This document shows, one piece after another, positions 1 to 7,744 of a stretch of 20,805 nucleotides of DNA. How positions within the stretch are numbered: position 1 is the first letter of the stretch; each line of letters opens with the position of its first letter. The position numbers and the translations under genes were made by a program. A model generated the notes under the pieces. It searched no databases. It was not told where the DNA came from and saw only the letters and a program-made list of their open reading frames with translations. Source of the stretch: a virus; IMG/VR virus record IMGVR_UViG_3300031227_000536, positions 1-20,805 of that record; one strand, given 5' to 3'.

Positions 1-951
1 GTACGAAATACAGTGGGTGAATTTGTAGAGTTACGAGTAAGAGACCCAAGAACATTCCAAGTACAAGTCGACCAACATGGAGATATTGACCACTATTTAC
101 AAGTAGTTAAGGTAGAAGGTGGCGATGAAGAGATAGAACTTAAACCGGAAGAGGTTGTTCATTACCAATTGTTCTCAAGGCCAGATAGCCCATACGGTTT
201 AGCACTTATCGACCCATCTAAAGATACGATATTGAGAAAGACACTTGCAGACGAAGGTATATCTGCAGCAATTGACAGACATGGTTATCCAAAATTTCAT
301 ATTATATTAAAAACACCACCAGGATTTGAAACGGAATTACCAACATCCGGTGAAATTGATACGATATCTTCAGATTTTAAGAACATTAATTCTAAAAATG
401 AAATTGTAACAACTGAATTAATTGAGATTAAGGCATTAGATGTTAAAGGAGTTGAGAACGTCGAGGAGTATTTTGGCTATTTCCAAAGTTCTTTAACGTG
501 TGGTATGCTAGTTCCACAGGAAGTCTTAGGTCTTGGGAGCGGTTCCACTGAAGCAACTGCAAGAGTTAGACGGATAATGTTTGAAAAGATGGTTAAAGGC
601 TTTCAACATAAGCTTGCAAGACGAACTGAGATTGATGTTTTCAAAGAATTTTCAGATGATAAAACACCTCGTTTAATATTCGCAGATGTAGTACCTGAAG
701 ATGATGCTATAGTAGCAGATATACTTAAAAAGATGATGCCAAAGGACGATATATTTGCAGTATTAACAAGGGATGAAATTAGGGAACGTTTAGGTTATCC
801 TCCATATGAGTTATCACAGAAAGCTAGACAAAATGCAATCAATGCTTTCAAGGGAGTCGAGACTAAAAACGTTGATGTTAGTGACCTAGATGCTCTGTTA
901 AGCGAGTATCAGAGAAAGGTACACGATTTCCTTCGAACAAAGGTGGATTGA
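1..951 (+). CDS. Portal protein, C-terminal part (5' truncated by window edge)
   Basis: The frame is open from base 1, so the GTG at 13 is not a convincing start and the gene begins outside the window; 316 residues are visible. The portal forms the dodecameric ring at one capsid vertex through which DNA enters and to which the tail attaches. Supporting features are a VVHYQLFS/PYGLA stretch near the start, an LVPQEVLGLGSGSTEA motif equivalent to the 'PPEVLG' turn of HK97/SPP1-class portals, and the following long basic and acidic helix (ARVRRIMFEKMVKGFQHKL) expected for the stem/crown region. A helical C-terminal tail with LTRDEIRERLGYPPYE follows, typical of portals in which 'N E.R..lG..P' precedes the end. 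The minor head gene comes next, the usual order. Family call is strong; the exact portal subfamily is not determined. Confidence 0.87.
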   Translation, partial: VRNTVGEFVELRVRDPRTFQVQVDQHGDIDHYLQVVKVEGGDEEIELKPEEVVHYQLFSRPDSPYGLALIDPSKDTILRKTLADEGISAAIDRHGYPKFHIILKTPPGFETELPTSGEIDTISSDFKNINSKNEIVTTELIEIKALDVKGVENVEEYFGYFQSSLTCGMLVPQEVLGLGSGSTEATARVRRIMFEKMVKGFQHKLARRTEIDVFKEFSDDKTPRLIFADVVPEDDAIVADILKKMMPKDDIFAVLTRDEIRERLGYPPYELSQKARQNAINAFKGVETKNVDVSDLDALLSEYQRKVHDFLRTKVD

Positions 952-959
952 TTTTAAAC

Positions 960-1033
960 AATCCTAAGCTTTTTATAATGGGGACCCTTAGTTATATATT
1001 AGGATTTTACGTTCGTAGTCCTACGCTATACAC
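960..1033. promoter_or_regulatory. Intergenic element A: inverted repeat around a GGGGACCC core, with TCCTA repeats
   Basis: The 114-base gap between portal and minor head gene holds AATCCTAA (960-967) and its exact inverted copy TTAGGATT (999-1006), separated by 31 bases that contain TAATGGGGACCCT. Further on are GTCCTACGC (about 1018-1026) and TATACAC (1027-1033). The start codon lies at 1066. Much of this recurs in the 20183-20286 gap upstream of another gene, so it looks like a shared control element (operator or promoter) or a structured RNA rather than leftover sequence. It overlaps no open frame of note. Function is inferred, not shown. Confidence 0.5.
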
Positions 1034-1065
1034 GGATAGTTCCTCAATCATTCTACGAGGTTAAC

Positions 1066-1608
1066 ATGGACTTAGATACAATTATAAAAGAACACGCGAA
1101 GATATTAGTAGCGTCTTTGAAAGAATTATACATTCAAGCTTATATCAAAGGTGCTAAGAGCGTTGCAACTAAAGAGTACAAAGAATCAATTTACGACGAA
1201 GCAGTAAGTTATTACAATGAACAAGGCGAATGGATTGAAGGAAACTTTATTGATGTCGACTCAAAAATATTATTTAACAAATTAGATACAGCGATAGTAG
1301 AAGGTCAAAGTTTTGGGCAATTCTGGGAGAGTACGAAAGACTCTGGAATGTTTGACTATGCAAGAGCAGAAAGAATATTTAGAACGGAAACAAATAGAGC
1401 ATACAGCGAAGGCACTATTAGGCAATATAAGAAAGAAGGTGTTAAGGAAGTTAATTTTTTGTTAGGGCCAAATCCGTGTCCCGTATGTATAGATATAGCA
1501 ACGTCTGGGCCGTATCTAGTAAAAGACATGGAGGGTGTGTTACCTATTCACCCAAATTGTTCGTGTGTTCTTGTTAATGCTAAAGTTTCAACACCAGGCG
1601 GTATATAA
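1066..1608 (+). CDS. Minor head (head morphogenesis) protein, SPP1 gp7 / Mu gpF family
   Basis: This 180-residue protein is the minor capsid component that in SPP1 and Mu relatives associates with the portal during prohead assembly. The C-terminal half carries the family signature: ARAERIFRTETNRAYSEG (about residues 101-118), where the RTE..RAY helix is characteristic. A CPVC pair (about 137-140) and HPNCSC (about 162-167) follow, together resembling a small metal- or disulfide-stabilised knuckle common in the family. The protein is shorter than many relatives, which run to 250-400 residues, because the N-terminal helical part is short. The start ATG is preceded by ACGAGG. The position directly after the portal supports the call. 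Confidence 0.85.
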   Translation: MDLDTIIKEHAKILVASLKELYIQAYIKGAKSVATKEYKESIYDEAVSYYNEQGEWIEGNFIDVDSKILFNKLDTAIVEGQSFGQFWESTKDSGMFDYARAERIFRTETNRAYSEGTIRQYKKEGVKEVNFLLGPNPCPVCIDIATSGPYLVKDMEGVLPIHPNCSCVLVNAKVSTPGGI

Positions 1609-1664
1609 TTTAGAACGTTAACGGCATTATTGTGCCAAAAGAAAGAAAAGGAGGATTGAAAAAA

Positions 1665-2219
1665 ATGGTTGAAGTAAGATTATATGACGACGTGAATGAA
1701 AATCATGCCGTGATTACAAGCGGTGGAGCAGTAAAGATAATTAAAAATCATGATTATTCAACACACAAAGGGCATTGTTATACTGCTAAACATGTATGGT
1801 ACGCTAATCCTGCGAGTGCAGCAAGTGATATATTGTTTGTTACTAACTCGACAAATTACGTTCATTTATGGTATGATTTTGAGGCTACTTCTAAAGGCGA
1901 GTTTACTGTACATGAGGATGCTACAGCTACAAGTGCAGGAAGTACAATAACATCATACAACAGGAATAGACGAAATACATCAGAAGCATTAAGTGTTATA
2001 TCATATGACCCTGGTGTTTCAAGTGCAGGAACGACATTAACTGCAAGGTTACTTTCTGGAATTGGCGGGTCACTTGCTGGTGGGGGAGAAACTTCAATTG
2101 GTGAATATTTACTTAAGCAATCAACTACGTACCTGTTTAGGTTTACGGATAAGAGTGTAACAACATCAGATTGTATGATAGCATTATCATGGTGCGAAGG
2201 TAGCAACGAAAAAGTATGA
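1665..2219 (+). CDS. Virion-associated beta-rich protein (conserved phage structural family)
   Basis: I chose the ATG at 1665 because AAGGAGGA lies at the right distance; a GTG at 1632 in the same frame lies upstream of that ribosome site and is unlikely. The 184-residue product is beta-rich. Its pattern (N-terminal VNENHAVITSGGAVK, central FTVHEDATATSAGSTI then TSYNRNRRNTSEAL, C-terminal GEYLLKQSTTYLFRFTD) matches from memory a widespread uncharacterised phage family encoded near capsid or tail genes, often annotated as a structural protein. It has no transmembrane segment or signal peptide. Position between the minor head protein and the protease-like gene suggests a capsid surface or head-fibre role, which is inference. 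The family recognition is moderately firm; the function is not. Confidence 0.6.
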   Translation: MVEVRLYDDVNENHAVITSGGAVKIIKNHDYSTHKGHCYTAKHVWYANPASAASDILFVTNSTNYVHLWYDFEATSKGEFTVHEDATATSAGSTITSYNRNRRNTSEALSVISYDPGVSSAGTTLTARLLSGIGGSLAGGGETSIGEYLLKQSTTYLFRFTDKSVTTSDCMIALSWCEGSNEKV

Positions 2220-2231
2220 TGGAGTATATAG

Positions 2232-2744
2232 ATGAGATTAAATGTATGTTATAAATCAAAGGATAAAAACGTTTTAAATGACGTTATTTACAGGGATACA
2301 ATTATTTTAAGTGCCGGGACTTGGGACCAACAGGATAAAAAGAGTCAAGTTTATTATCCACCTGAAGTTTGTGCAGAGTATGCAACTAATTGGAAACGGA
2401 AGTTTATCTATAGGATGCATACTGAACGAGCAGATGGCACGCCAGTAAATTCATTTAACATTGTTGGCATGGTTGAGAATCCAAGATTTGACTATACTAG
2501 GAATGCAATCATTGGCGATTTAAGAATAATGCCAATAACAAGAGACGCGATTGATGTCATCAATCAAATTGATAAGGGCATTATTAAATATCTATCACCA
2601 GAAGTCAGAACCTGGGATAACCACAATTATTATATGAAGCGAAGAGAAGCTAGAAAATTAGAATTCAACGGAGTCGCACTTGTAATTGATAATCCAGCTT
2701 GTAAAGATACTGCGATTAATCATAAGAGTAGAATGACTGTTTAG
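2232..2744 (+). CDS. Stand-alone prohead-protease-like protein (assemblin fold, clan SH candidate)
   Basis: This 170-residue protein has the layout of phage prohead proteases: an early strand (VIYRDTIILSAGTW), a candidate catalytic His63 in YRMHTE, an alternating-strand region ending in IIGDLRIMP, a helix (RDAIDVINQIDKG), candidate Ser122 in IKYLSPEV, and Glu144 in RKLEFNGVALV followed by IDNPACKD. The order and spacing His-Ser-Glu (59 then 22 residues) are close to those in the larger protease encoded at 5324-6841 (53 then 27). These enzymes process scaffold and capsid proteins during head maturation. Whether it is active, a paralogue with another target, or a degenerate structural relative cannot be told here. 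GGAG ahead of the ATG supports the start. Confidence 0.55.
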   Translation: MRLNVCYKSKDKNVLNDVIYRDTIILSAGTWDQQDKKSQVYYPPEVCAEYATNWKRKFIYRMHTERADGTPVNSFNIVGMVENPRFDYTRNAIIGDLRIMPITRDAIDVINQIDKGIIKYLSPEVRTWDNHNYYMKRREARKLEFNGVALVIDNPACKDTAINHKSRMTV

Positions 2745-2773
2745 ATGTATAAAGTAAATAGAGAGAGATATAT

Positions 2774-3322
2774 ATGGCACAAATAGAAAACGACGAATAT
2801 TTAGTCACAAAAACACTCCGTGTTGAGGGTAATCTCGAGTTAGGAACAGCAAAGCCGGTAACGGGTACTTCTTATCACGACCTTACAATGTTCTATAACG
2901 CACCTGCTCTTATAGGTGCCGACTGGGTCACATCAACAAGTGGGGCATATACACTTACATTAAACAAAACAACTAAGTCGATAAATTTCCCATTGTCAGG
3001 ATTAAAAGAAGGCGACATTTTAAAGTCATATAGGGTACTTGGCGGTTGTGAAGCAATTTCTGGAAGTATAACTACAATCGATGCATGTCTATGGAAATTG
3101 ACTAAAGCTGCTGCGGCAGATGCGACTGCAACTTCATGTGGTGCAATTACTCAAGTTGCGGCAAGTGTAGATACTTCTATAGATTCAGAGAAAGATGTCA
3201 CAGACTTAACTGTCACGGATGATTATCAATACTTTGTTGGCGTTAAAGGGTCAACAGCAAACACCGATGAGTGTGGGGCAATGATTTCCGGTGTTGAAGT
3301 CGATATTAAGCGTATTGTTTAA
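2774..3322 (+). CDS. Probable virion surface/decoration protein, unknown family
   Basis: This 182-residue protein is rich in Thr, Ser, Ala and short beta stretches, with no membrane segment, signal peptide or catalytic motif. The N terminus (EYLVTKTLRVEGNLELGT) resembles the short 'VxGNLxL' beta-helical or trimeric repeats seen at the attachment ends of phage fibre proteins. The remainder reads like a single beta-sandwich (GDILKSYRVLGG through YQYFVGVKGST). I do not recognise a named family. It is flanked by other beta-rich structural genes and lies in the same transcription direction, so a head-fibre or decoration role is the simplest inference. Only a weak GAGAGA ribosome site precedes the ATG. 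Confidence 0.5.
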   Translation: MAQIENDEYLVTKTLRVEGNLELGTAKPVTGTSYHDLTMFYNAPALIGADWVTSTSGAYTLTLNKTTKSINFPLSGLKEGDILKSYRVLGGCEAISGSITTIDACLWKLTKAAAADATATSCGAITQVAASVDTSIDSEKDVTDLTVTDDYQYFVGVKGSTANTDECGAMISGVEVDIKRIV

Positions 3323-3351
3323 ATGTAAGAATAAAATGGGGGATAAAAATT

Positions 3352-4305
3352 ATGTCATGGACAAACGAAGATATGTTTAGGGTTACCGACAAACTCGCAA
3401 TCGATAACTTAGGTGAAGAAGCTTATCTGGCTCCCGACGGGTCAAACGGTATATCAGTCGTATTGCCCGATACAAAAGCATGGGGTTTTGGTGTTGACGG
3501 AACTGGAACAGATTGTAAGTTCTTTGGAGACACTGCAAGCACCTACGTATTGTGGGATGAAAGCGCAGATTCGATGATATGGGCTGGAGAAGCTACTCTT
3601 GCAATTACAACTATAGGAGTACAAAGTCCTTTATCGATTGGTTCTTGGGCAACACCAATAGCTTTAACGGATACGGTTACTAGGTTAGTATTAATTAATT
3701 CAACCGTAACAGCAAAACTTGACGGCGCAACATATGCTAGAGCTTTAGAGGTAAGAACAGTAATAGCTGGAGCAGCAGCATTTGATGCAGGTGAAAGTAT
3801 CTATGCGGAAAGAGCAAATCTAAAATTCGCATCAACAGCAACACATACAGTTTCATCATTACAATCAGCAGCAATCTGGGCAAATCTAGAAGCAGAAGTT
3901 TCATCAGCAGCAGTCATAACACTTAATGGGGATGCTGTCAACTTACACGGATTACTAGCATCTATTGAATTAGACGCTGATATGACTTGTACAGATGGTA
4001 ACGTTTCAGGTGTTAAGATTTCAAGCAACACACCCGATGGATTGGATGTCAGTGGTTTAGAATATGACGCGTTAAAAATCGCTAAAGGCAGCGGTGGAGA
4101 AGATTGGCAAACTGCAATGCGTATAGAAGATTGTACAAAATTTGTATTATTTGAAGATGATAACGCAATAGCAGCAGAAGATGGCGCAGTAGCAACAGCA
4201 GCAGCAATTACAGCAATTTCAAGTTTCGATGGCTGGATAAAGTGCGCTATTGGTACAGCAGACCACTATATATTAACAACTACAACAGACCCGTCAGCTA
4301 ATTAA
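3352..4305 (+). CDS. Virion structural protein with the 'GDTAS-YVLWDES' motif
   Basis: This 317-residue protein contains FFGDTASTYVLWDESADSMIW near residue 60, a motif I recall from many environmental phage structural proteins of the 'frame-shaped beta-repeat' type. It also ends with a short beta unit (SFDGWIKCAIGTADHYI) that occurs at the C terminus of the same proteins. Between them lies an Ala/Thr-rich, regularly alternating region consistent with stacked beta-strands. GCA codons cluster strongly from about 3770 to 4210 but do not form a DNA tandem array. GGGGGAT precedes the ATG. It probably lies on the particle surface, perhaps as a trimeric fibre. The family match is from memory and the biochemical role is unknown. 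Confidence 0.6.
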   Translation: MSWTNEDMFRVTDKLAIDNLGEEAYLAPDGSNGISVVLPDTKAWGFGVDGTGTDCKFFGDTASTYVLWDESADSMIWAGEATLAITTIGVQSPLSIGSWATPIALTDTVTRLVLINSTVTAKLDGATYARALEVRTVIAGAAAFDAGESIYAERANLKFASTATHTVSSLQSAAIWANLEAEVSSAAVITLNGDAVNLHGLLASIELDADMTCTDGNVSGVKISSNTPDGLDVSGLEYDALKIAKGSGGEDWQTAMRIEDCTKFVLFEDDNAIAAEDGAVATAAAITAISSFDGWIKCAIGTADHYILTTTTDPSAN

Positions 4306-4317
4306 TTATTTTATTTC

Positions 4318-4332
4318 TTTTTATATGTTGCA
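4318..4332 (+). promoter_or_regulatory. T-rich/TATA-like upstream stretch (possible promoter or archaeal-type terminator)
   Basis: A T-run leading into TTTTTATATGTTGCA sits 23-37 bases before the ATG at 4355. Similar T-run plus ATATTTGT or ATGTTATAACA segments precede the major capsid and tail tube genes. It may be a promoter element, or a poly-T stop for the upstream unit in an archaeal host. The support is pattern only. Confidence 0.25.
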
Positions 4333-4354
4333 TTAGTAGCAGGAGGATATACAA

Positions 4355-4678
4355 ATGAGGAAAATAAAAGTTGAAAAATGGACTTCAAATGGCCCAGATG
4401 GTAAGGTCGAGGAAGATATTTTAAAAGCATTAAGTATTATTATCTCCGGGAAAGACCCAAAAGAATTGCCAAAGGGACTTGAGAAGTTTAGAATATTTGG
4501 GCGTATCTCAAAAGCTTTTGAAAAAGCAACTGAGACGAATGAATTGGTTTTAGAAGAGTCTGATTATGACTTTTTAAAGAATTCAATTGTTAGGGACGTT
4601 CCAAGTGTTTGGGCAATGAACCATAAACTTAGAGAAGCAATCGAAAGCTTTATGGAAGCCAAAGAAATAAGTGGATAA
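4355..4678 (+). CDS. Conserved small helical phage protein, function unknown
   Basis: This 107-residue, mostly helical protein has a perfect AGGAGG site upstream. Its body (DILKALSIIISGKDPKELPKGLEKFRIFGRI, then an acidic helix ending ESDYDFLKNSIVRDVPSVWAMN) looks like a small family I associate with phage capsid neighbourhoods, but no function is known to me. The aspartate-tryptophan segment RDVPSVWAMNHKLREAIESF is its most distinctive part. There is no membrane segment, metal motif or DNA-binding helix-turn-helix that I can support. The location between particle surface genes and the protease suggests an assembly factor or chaperone, which is only inference from context. Confidence 0.6.
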   Translation: MRKIKVEKWTSNGPDGKVEEDILKALSIIISGKDPKELPKGLEKFRIFGRISKAFEKATETNELVLEESDYDFLKNSIVRDVPSVWAMNHKLREAIESFMEAKEISG

Positions 4679-4716
4679 AAACGTTAAATGTTCTGTATTT
4701 TATTTAAGTGTGAAAG

Positions 4717-5343
4717 ATGAAATTAAAAATTATTGACTTAGGAAACAAAAGTGCGAATGCCGCAATCAAAGTCTTGACGGAATATTCAGACATTTGTATC
4801 ATATCGAATGTTGCAAATCTATCTGAAGAATCCAAAAAAGAACTTTATAATTCTAAATGGATTGTAAATTGTACAACAATGGATGATTACAAAGAGACAA
4901 TAAAACTTGCAAAAGAACTACGTCCTAAACAATTATTTATTATGGATGTTTCAAAGCAACTAGACGAATTTTCTCGTAATGAAATTAAGTCATGGAGGGG
5001 GGATATTTTATCCACAGGGAGTACATTAGAATTATCTAATAAAGCTGAGGAGGGATTTTTTTCCGATAATTCCAAATGGAATATTGAAGAAGGTGGAGTA
5101 ACTTCATTTGAATTAGATGAACGATATAGAGTTGAAGGAAGAGAGTTTGTCTTGTGTAATGGAAACCTTGCATATGGAAATATCACTATAGGTAAGATAT
5201 CTAAAGTTGAGGATAAGTTCAGATATGAAATTGAAAGTTTTGAACCTTTGTGTGAGAAGATAAAGTTGAATATACCAGAAGACATTGATAACATATTTGT
5301 TGATAACATTTGGGGGTATATGGATGCCAATACTGAAGCCTAA
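4717..5343 (+). CDS. Uncharacterised protein, 208 residues, overlapping the protease gene
   Basis: I do not recognise this protein. The N-terminal third alternates strands and helices (LKIIDLGN, DICIISNVANL, WIVNCTTMDDY, QLFIMDVSK) in a way that suggests a small alpha/beta domain. The C-terminal half is beta-rich and acidic (EGGVTSFELDERYRVEGREFVLCNGNLAYGNITIGKI), reminiscent of a compact barrel. The last 20 bases overlap the 5' end of the protease-scaffold gene at 5324, so translation of the two is probably coupled. The ATG has only a weak upstream site. Many virion blocks hold such a gene between capsid accessory proteins and the protease. A virion-assembly role is plausible but unproven. 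Confidence 0.55.
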   Translation: MKLKIIDLGNKSANAAIKVLTEYSDICIISNVANLSEESKKELYNSKWIVNCTTMDDYKETIKLAKELRPKQLFIMDVSKQLDEFSRNEIKSWRGDILSTGSTLELSNKAEEGFFSDNSKWNIEEGGVTSFELDERYRVEGREFVLCNGNLAYGNITIGKISKVEDKFRYEIESFEPLCEKIKLNIPEDIDNIFVDNIWGYMDANTEA

Positions 5344-6841
5344 AGTTGGCGAAGACGATAAAACATTTATGGGTCGTTGCATGGCTAATAAAATAATGGT
5401 ATCCGAATATCCAGATATTAAACAACGATACGCAATATGCAATTCACAATTGAAAAAACCTAAGCCTAAAAAAAGTAACATTAATGTTAATAATGTGAAA
5501 AATAAAATGGACGAAAATATGGCAAAGAAAAAATCAAAATCTGTTTATGGCTTTAAAGTTGTTAGCAAAGCAAAAGGCAAACATATCATTGCGGGTTATG
5601 GTTCTTATATAATGATTGATAGTGATGACCAATTAGTAACGATTGAGGCATTAAAAGGTGGCCTTACAAAGTTTATGGCCGACAAAGAGCGTCGAAACAT
5701 TATGATTTCACATGAGGGTATACAAATTGGGAAAGTCCTTGAAACATATAAAGATTATAAAACGCTTGTTGATGATAAAGGTTTGTTTATCGTTGCTGAA
5801 ATATATGACGATTTAGAGACATCCAAAGGCACATGGCAGGGTATACTTGATGGCGAATACAATGCATTTTCGATTTCATTTGAACCACTGGAAAAGGCAA
5901 CTCACGTTGTTGACGGAGTATGGGAGGAAGTAAAACAGATTAATTTGTTAGAAGTGTCTGTTTGCCAAAATCCTAAGAATCCATTATCACGTTTCATAAT
6001 TTTATCTAAAAGTTCAAATGTTAAAGAAATAAATAATGGCGAAAAGATGACTGAAGAGGAATTAAAAAGCAAGCCTAAGCAAGACCCTGAAGAAGAACCA
6101 GAAGGCGAACCCGCCGAGAAACCTAAAAAACCCGTCAGAATGCCATTTGGAAAACCTACAGACGAATCTGAAGATGGAGAAAAGTCCCCAGGCGATAATA
6201 AAGAAGATGATGCTGGTGGATTAGTCGGAGCAATTAGGGGAGAACTCCAACGATTGTCTGGATTAGGGGAAGAAATACATGCAGAAGACTTATCGCCTCT
6301 AGCAAAATTGGTGACTAATTTGAGAACAGGTGGACAAAAGGCTTATCGATTTCCAGAGAAAGCCGTAAAGTCTGAGGAAGACGATTGGCATACTGTCGTT
6401 GCAAATGCAATCGACGATATATATAATCGTTTAGATGTAGCAATACCCGCAAAAGCGGAAACTAAATCAAATGAGGCCGTAAAAAAATTGAAAGCAGAAG
6501 TAGTTAAAAAATCTCAGGAAGCTGAAGAGGCAAAAAAAGATGCAGGCGAAGCCAAGAAAGATGCTGAAGAGGCTAAAGGAGATGCAGTGGCAGCAAAGCA
6601 GACTGCCGAAGAAGTAAAGACTGTTGCGAATCAAGACCGTGAAATCATGTCAGAATTAAAGGATTCGCTAAAAAATGTTAATGAGACTTTTGGAAAGTTT
6701 GAAGAAAGGCTCAAAAATCTTGAGAGTCAAAAAGAAGTTAAAACAAAAGTCACAACTGAGAAGCTTATAGAAGATTATCACCCGTCAAATGTTCGAGAAT
6801 CGCCCGATGGCGTAGAAATAATAATAAATGGAGAAGAATAG
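5324..6841 (+). CDS. Prohead protease fused to coiled-coil scaffold
   Basis: The start is set at the ATG of MPILKPK, seven bases after GGGGG; an upstream in-frame ATG at 5285 lies inside the previous gene. The 505-residue product has four parts. Residues 1-42 form a small domain with KPKVGEDDKTFMGRCM, then SEYPDIKQRYAIC, a module often found at the front of phage proteases. About residues 72-230 are the protease, with candidate catalytic His130 (IMISHEG), Ser183 (YNAFSISF) and Glu210 (LLEVSVCQNPKNP), as in Mu/HK97-like enzymes of clan SH. An acidic, Pro-rich linker follows (about 232-300). The end is an Ala/Lys/Glu coiled coil (about 385-490) suited to a scaffold. The protease would cleave the scaffold, and perhaps itself, during head maturation. 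An internal ATG at 6047 could start a scaffold-only product. Confidence 0.87.
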   Translation: MPILKPKVGEDDKTFMGRCMANKIMVSEYPDIKQRYAICNSQLKKPKPKKSNINVNNVKNKMDENMAKKKSKSVYGFKVVSKAKGKHIIAGYGSYIMIDSDDQLVTIEALKGGLTKFMADKERRNIMISHEGIQIGKVLETYKDYKTLVDDKGLFIVAEIYDDLETSKGTWQGILDGEYNAFSISFEPLEKATHVVDGVWEEVKQINLLEVSVCQNPKNPLSRFIILSKSSNVKEINNGEKMTEEELKSKPKQDPEEEPEGEPAEKPKKPVRMPFGKPTDESEDGEKSPGDNKEDDAGGLVGAIRGELQRLSGLGEEIHAEDLSPLAKLVTNLRTGGQKAYRFPEKAVKSEEDDWHTVVANAIDDIYNRLDVAIPAKAETKSNEAVKKLKAEVVKKSQEAEEAKKDAGEAKKDAEEAKGDAVAAKQTAEEVKTVANQDREIMSELKDSLKNVNETFGKFEERLKNLESQKEVKTKVTTEKLIEDYHPSNVRESPDGVEIIINGEE

Positions 6842-6842
6842 A

Positions 6843-7289
6843 ATGACAGCAATTTCAACATTCACGACAGCAACGGACAGAATATTAGTTCATGGTGACA
6901 ACCAATACACATTCACCGCTGCAGAAACTCTTTATGCTGGTCAGGTAGTTCAGGTTATTCCCGCTGGTGGAGACTTTCTAATCTATGGTGGTAAACTTGC
7001 TAATACAGCAGTGCCGATTGGAATTGTCGACCAAAATGCAACATCCGGAGATACAGATGTAACTGTAAATCTTTATGGTTGCGTTTGTTACGGTGCAAAT
7101 GCAGATGATACAACTGCAATTGACGCAGGTTCTGCATTGAGGGTCACAGCTAATACAAGTTGTGATGGAACACTTCAAGCATGGGCTGGGGGAGCAACTG
7201 AATACATCATTGGAATCGCGGTTACAGATATAGCAGCAGATGGTTTTGGGAAAGTCTTAGTATGCCCCCATTTGAGTGCAATAGCGTGA
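6843..7289 (+). CDS. Decoration-type protein, first of three tandem paralogues
   Basis: The ATG at 6843 is preferred over 6828 because GGAGAAG sits correctly before it and because the product then aligns end to end with its two neighbours. The 148-residue protein opens with STFTTATDRILVHG and has the family pattern: a strand after TFTAAETLYAGQVV, a GCVCYGAN turn near the middle, and a C-terminal IIGIAVTDIAADGFGKVLV. It is small, beta-rich and lacks membrane or enzyme motifs. Placed directly before the major capsid gene, it fits a capsid decoration or cement protein that binds the outside of the shell. It starts one base after the protease stop (6841), so expression is coupled. The fold is not established here. 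Confidence 0.65.
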   Translation: MTAISTFTTATDRILVHGDNQYTFTAAETLYAGQVVQVIPAGGDFLIYGGKLANTAVPIGIVDQNATSGDTDVTVNLYGCVCYGANADDTTAIDAGSALRVTANTSCDGTLQAWAGGATEYIIGIAVTDIAADGFGKVLVCPHLSAIA

Positions 7290-7300
7290 GGTGAAGAAGA

Positions 7301-7744
7301 ATGGCAGATATAGAAACATTTCCAACAAGAGCAACAATTCTTGTAACGGACCCACAAATCGCACCATTGAGAACTTTTACAGCGAGCGAAGTTATTTATG
7401 CTGGACAAGTTGTAACTGTAGACCCAACTACAGGGGATAATTATGTTACTCCTGGAGATTTGGATAATGCCGCACCAGTAATTGGCATAGCATTATATGG
7501 AGCAGCATCCGGAGCACCGATAACTGTTTGTACAGCAGGTTGTATTTGTTACGTAGCGAATGAATCTGGAAGCGCAGCAGTTGGGGAAGGAAGTACTCTA
7601 ATGTTAGCTAATGCAAATGTTGCAGGAACAGTTCTTGCATATGCATCTGGAGCAGCTTACATAGTTGGTATAGCATTGGAAGATATCGCAGCTAATGGAT
7701 GGGGCAGAGCACTAGTTATGCCTTATGCGGAGGTGGTTAGTTAA
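7301..7744 (+). CDS. Decoration-type protein, second tandem paralogue
   Basis: This 147-residue protein aligns with the genes on both sides: MADIETFPTRATILV at the start, TFTASEVIYAGQVVTV, the GCICYVANES turn, and IVGIALEDIAANGWGRALV at the end. GTGAGGTGAAGAA supplies a ribosome site. It differs from the first copy mainly in the loop between residues 45 and 75, which would be on the exposed side if the fold is a small barrel. The end overlaps the next start in TAATG, so the pair is translationally coupled. Three copies in a row suggest either a hetero-oligomeric cement layer or different surface positions, which is inference. Confidence 0.65.
   Translation: MADIETFPTRATILVTDPQIAPLRTFTASEVIYAGQVVTVDPTTGDNYVTPGDLDNAAPVIGIALYGAASGAPITVCTAGCICYVANESGSAAVGEGSTLMLANANVAGTVLAYASGAAYIVGIALEDIAANGWGRALVMPYAEVVS

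Noticed and set aside
1042-1060. CCTC...GAGG pairing that could hide the minor head gene ribosome site
   Set aside because: Only four pairs with an 11-base loop, which is not stable enough to claim as a regulatory switch.
1623-1636. GGCA/TGCC hairpin after the minor head gene
   Set aside because: A four-base stem is too short to support a terminator, and no T-run follows.
1632-1664. GTG start at 1632 adding 11 residues to the 1665 gene
   Set aside because: The strong AAGGAGGA site lies between GTG and the ATG at 1665, so it serves the ATG.
3770-4210. GCA-rich stretch considered as a DNA tandem repeat
   Set aside because: The GCA runs are short and irregular and encode scattered alanines. 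No unit repeats at a fixed period.
5285-5323. Start at 5285 for the protease-scaffold gene
   Set aside because: It would add a hydrophobic stretch lying inside the previous gene. The KPK..GE domain normally begins at its own Met at 5324, which has a ribosome site.
4887-5481. Long minus-strand open frames opposite 4717-5400
   Set aside because: They mirror the coding plus strand, lack ribosome sites, and encode low-complexity Ser/Ile/Leu-rich sequence. All recognised genes are on the plus strand.
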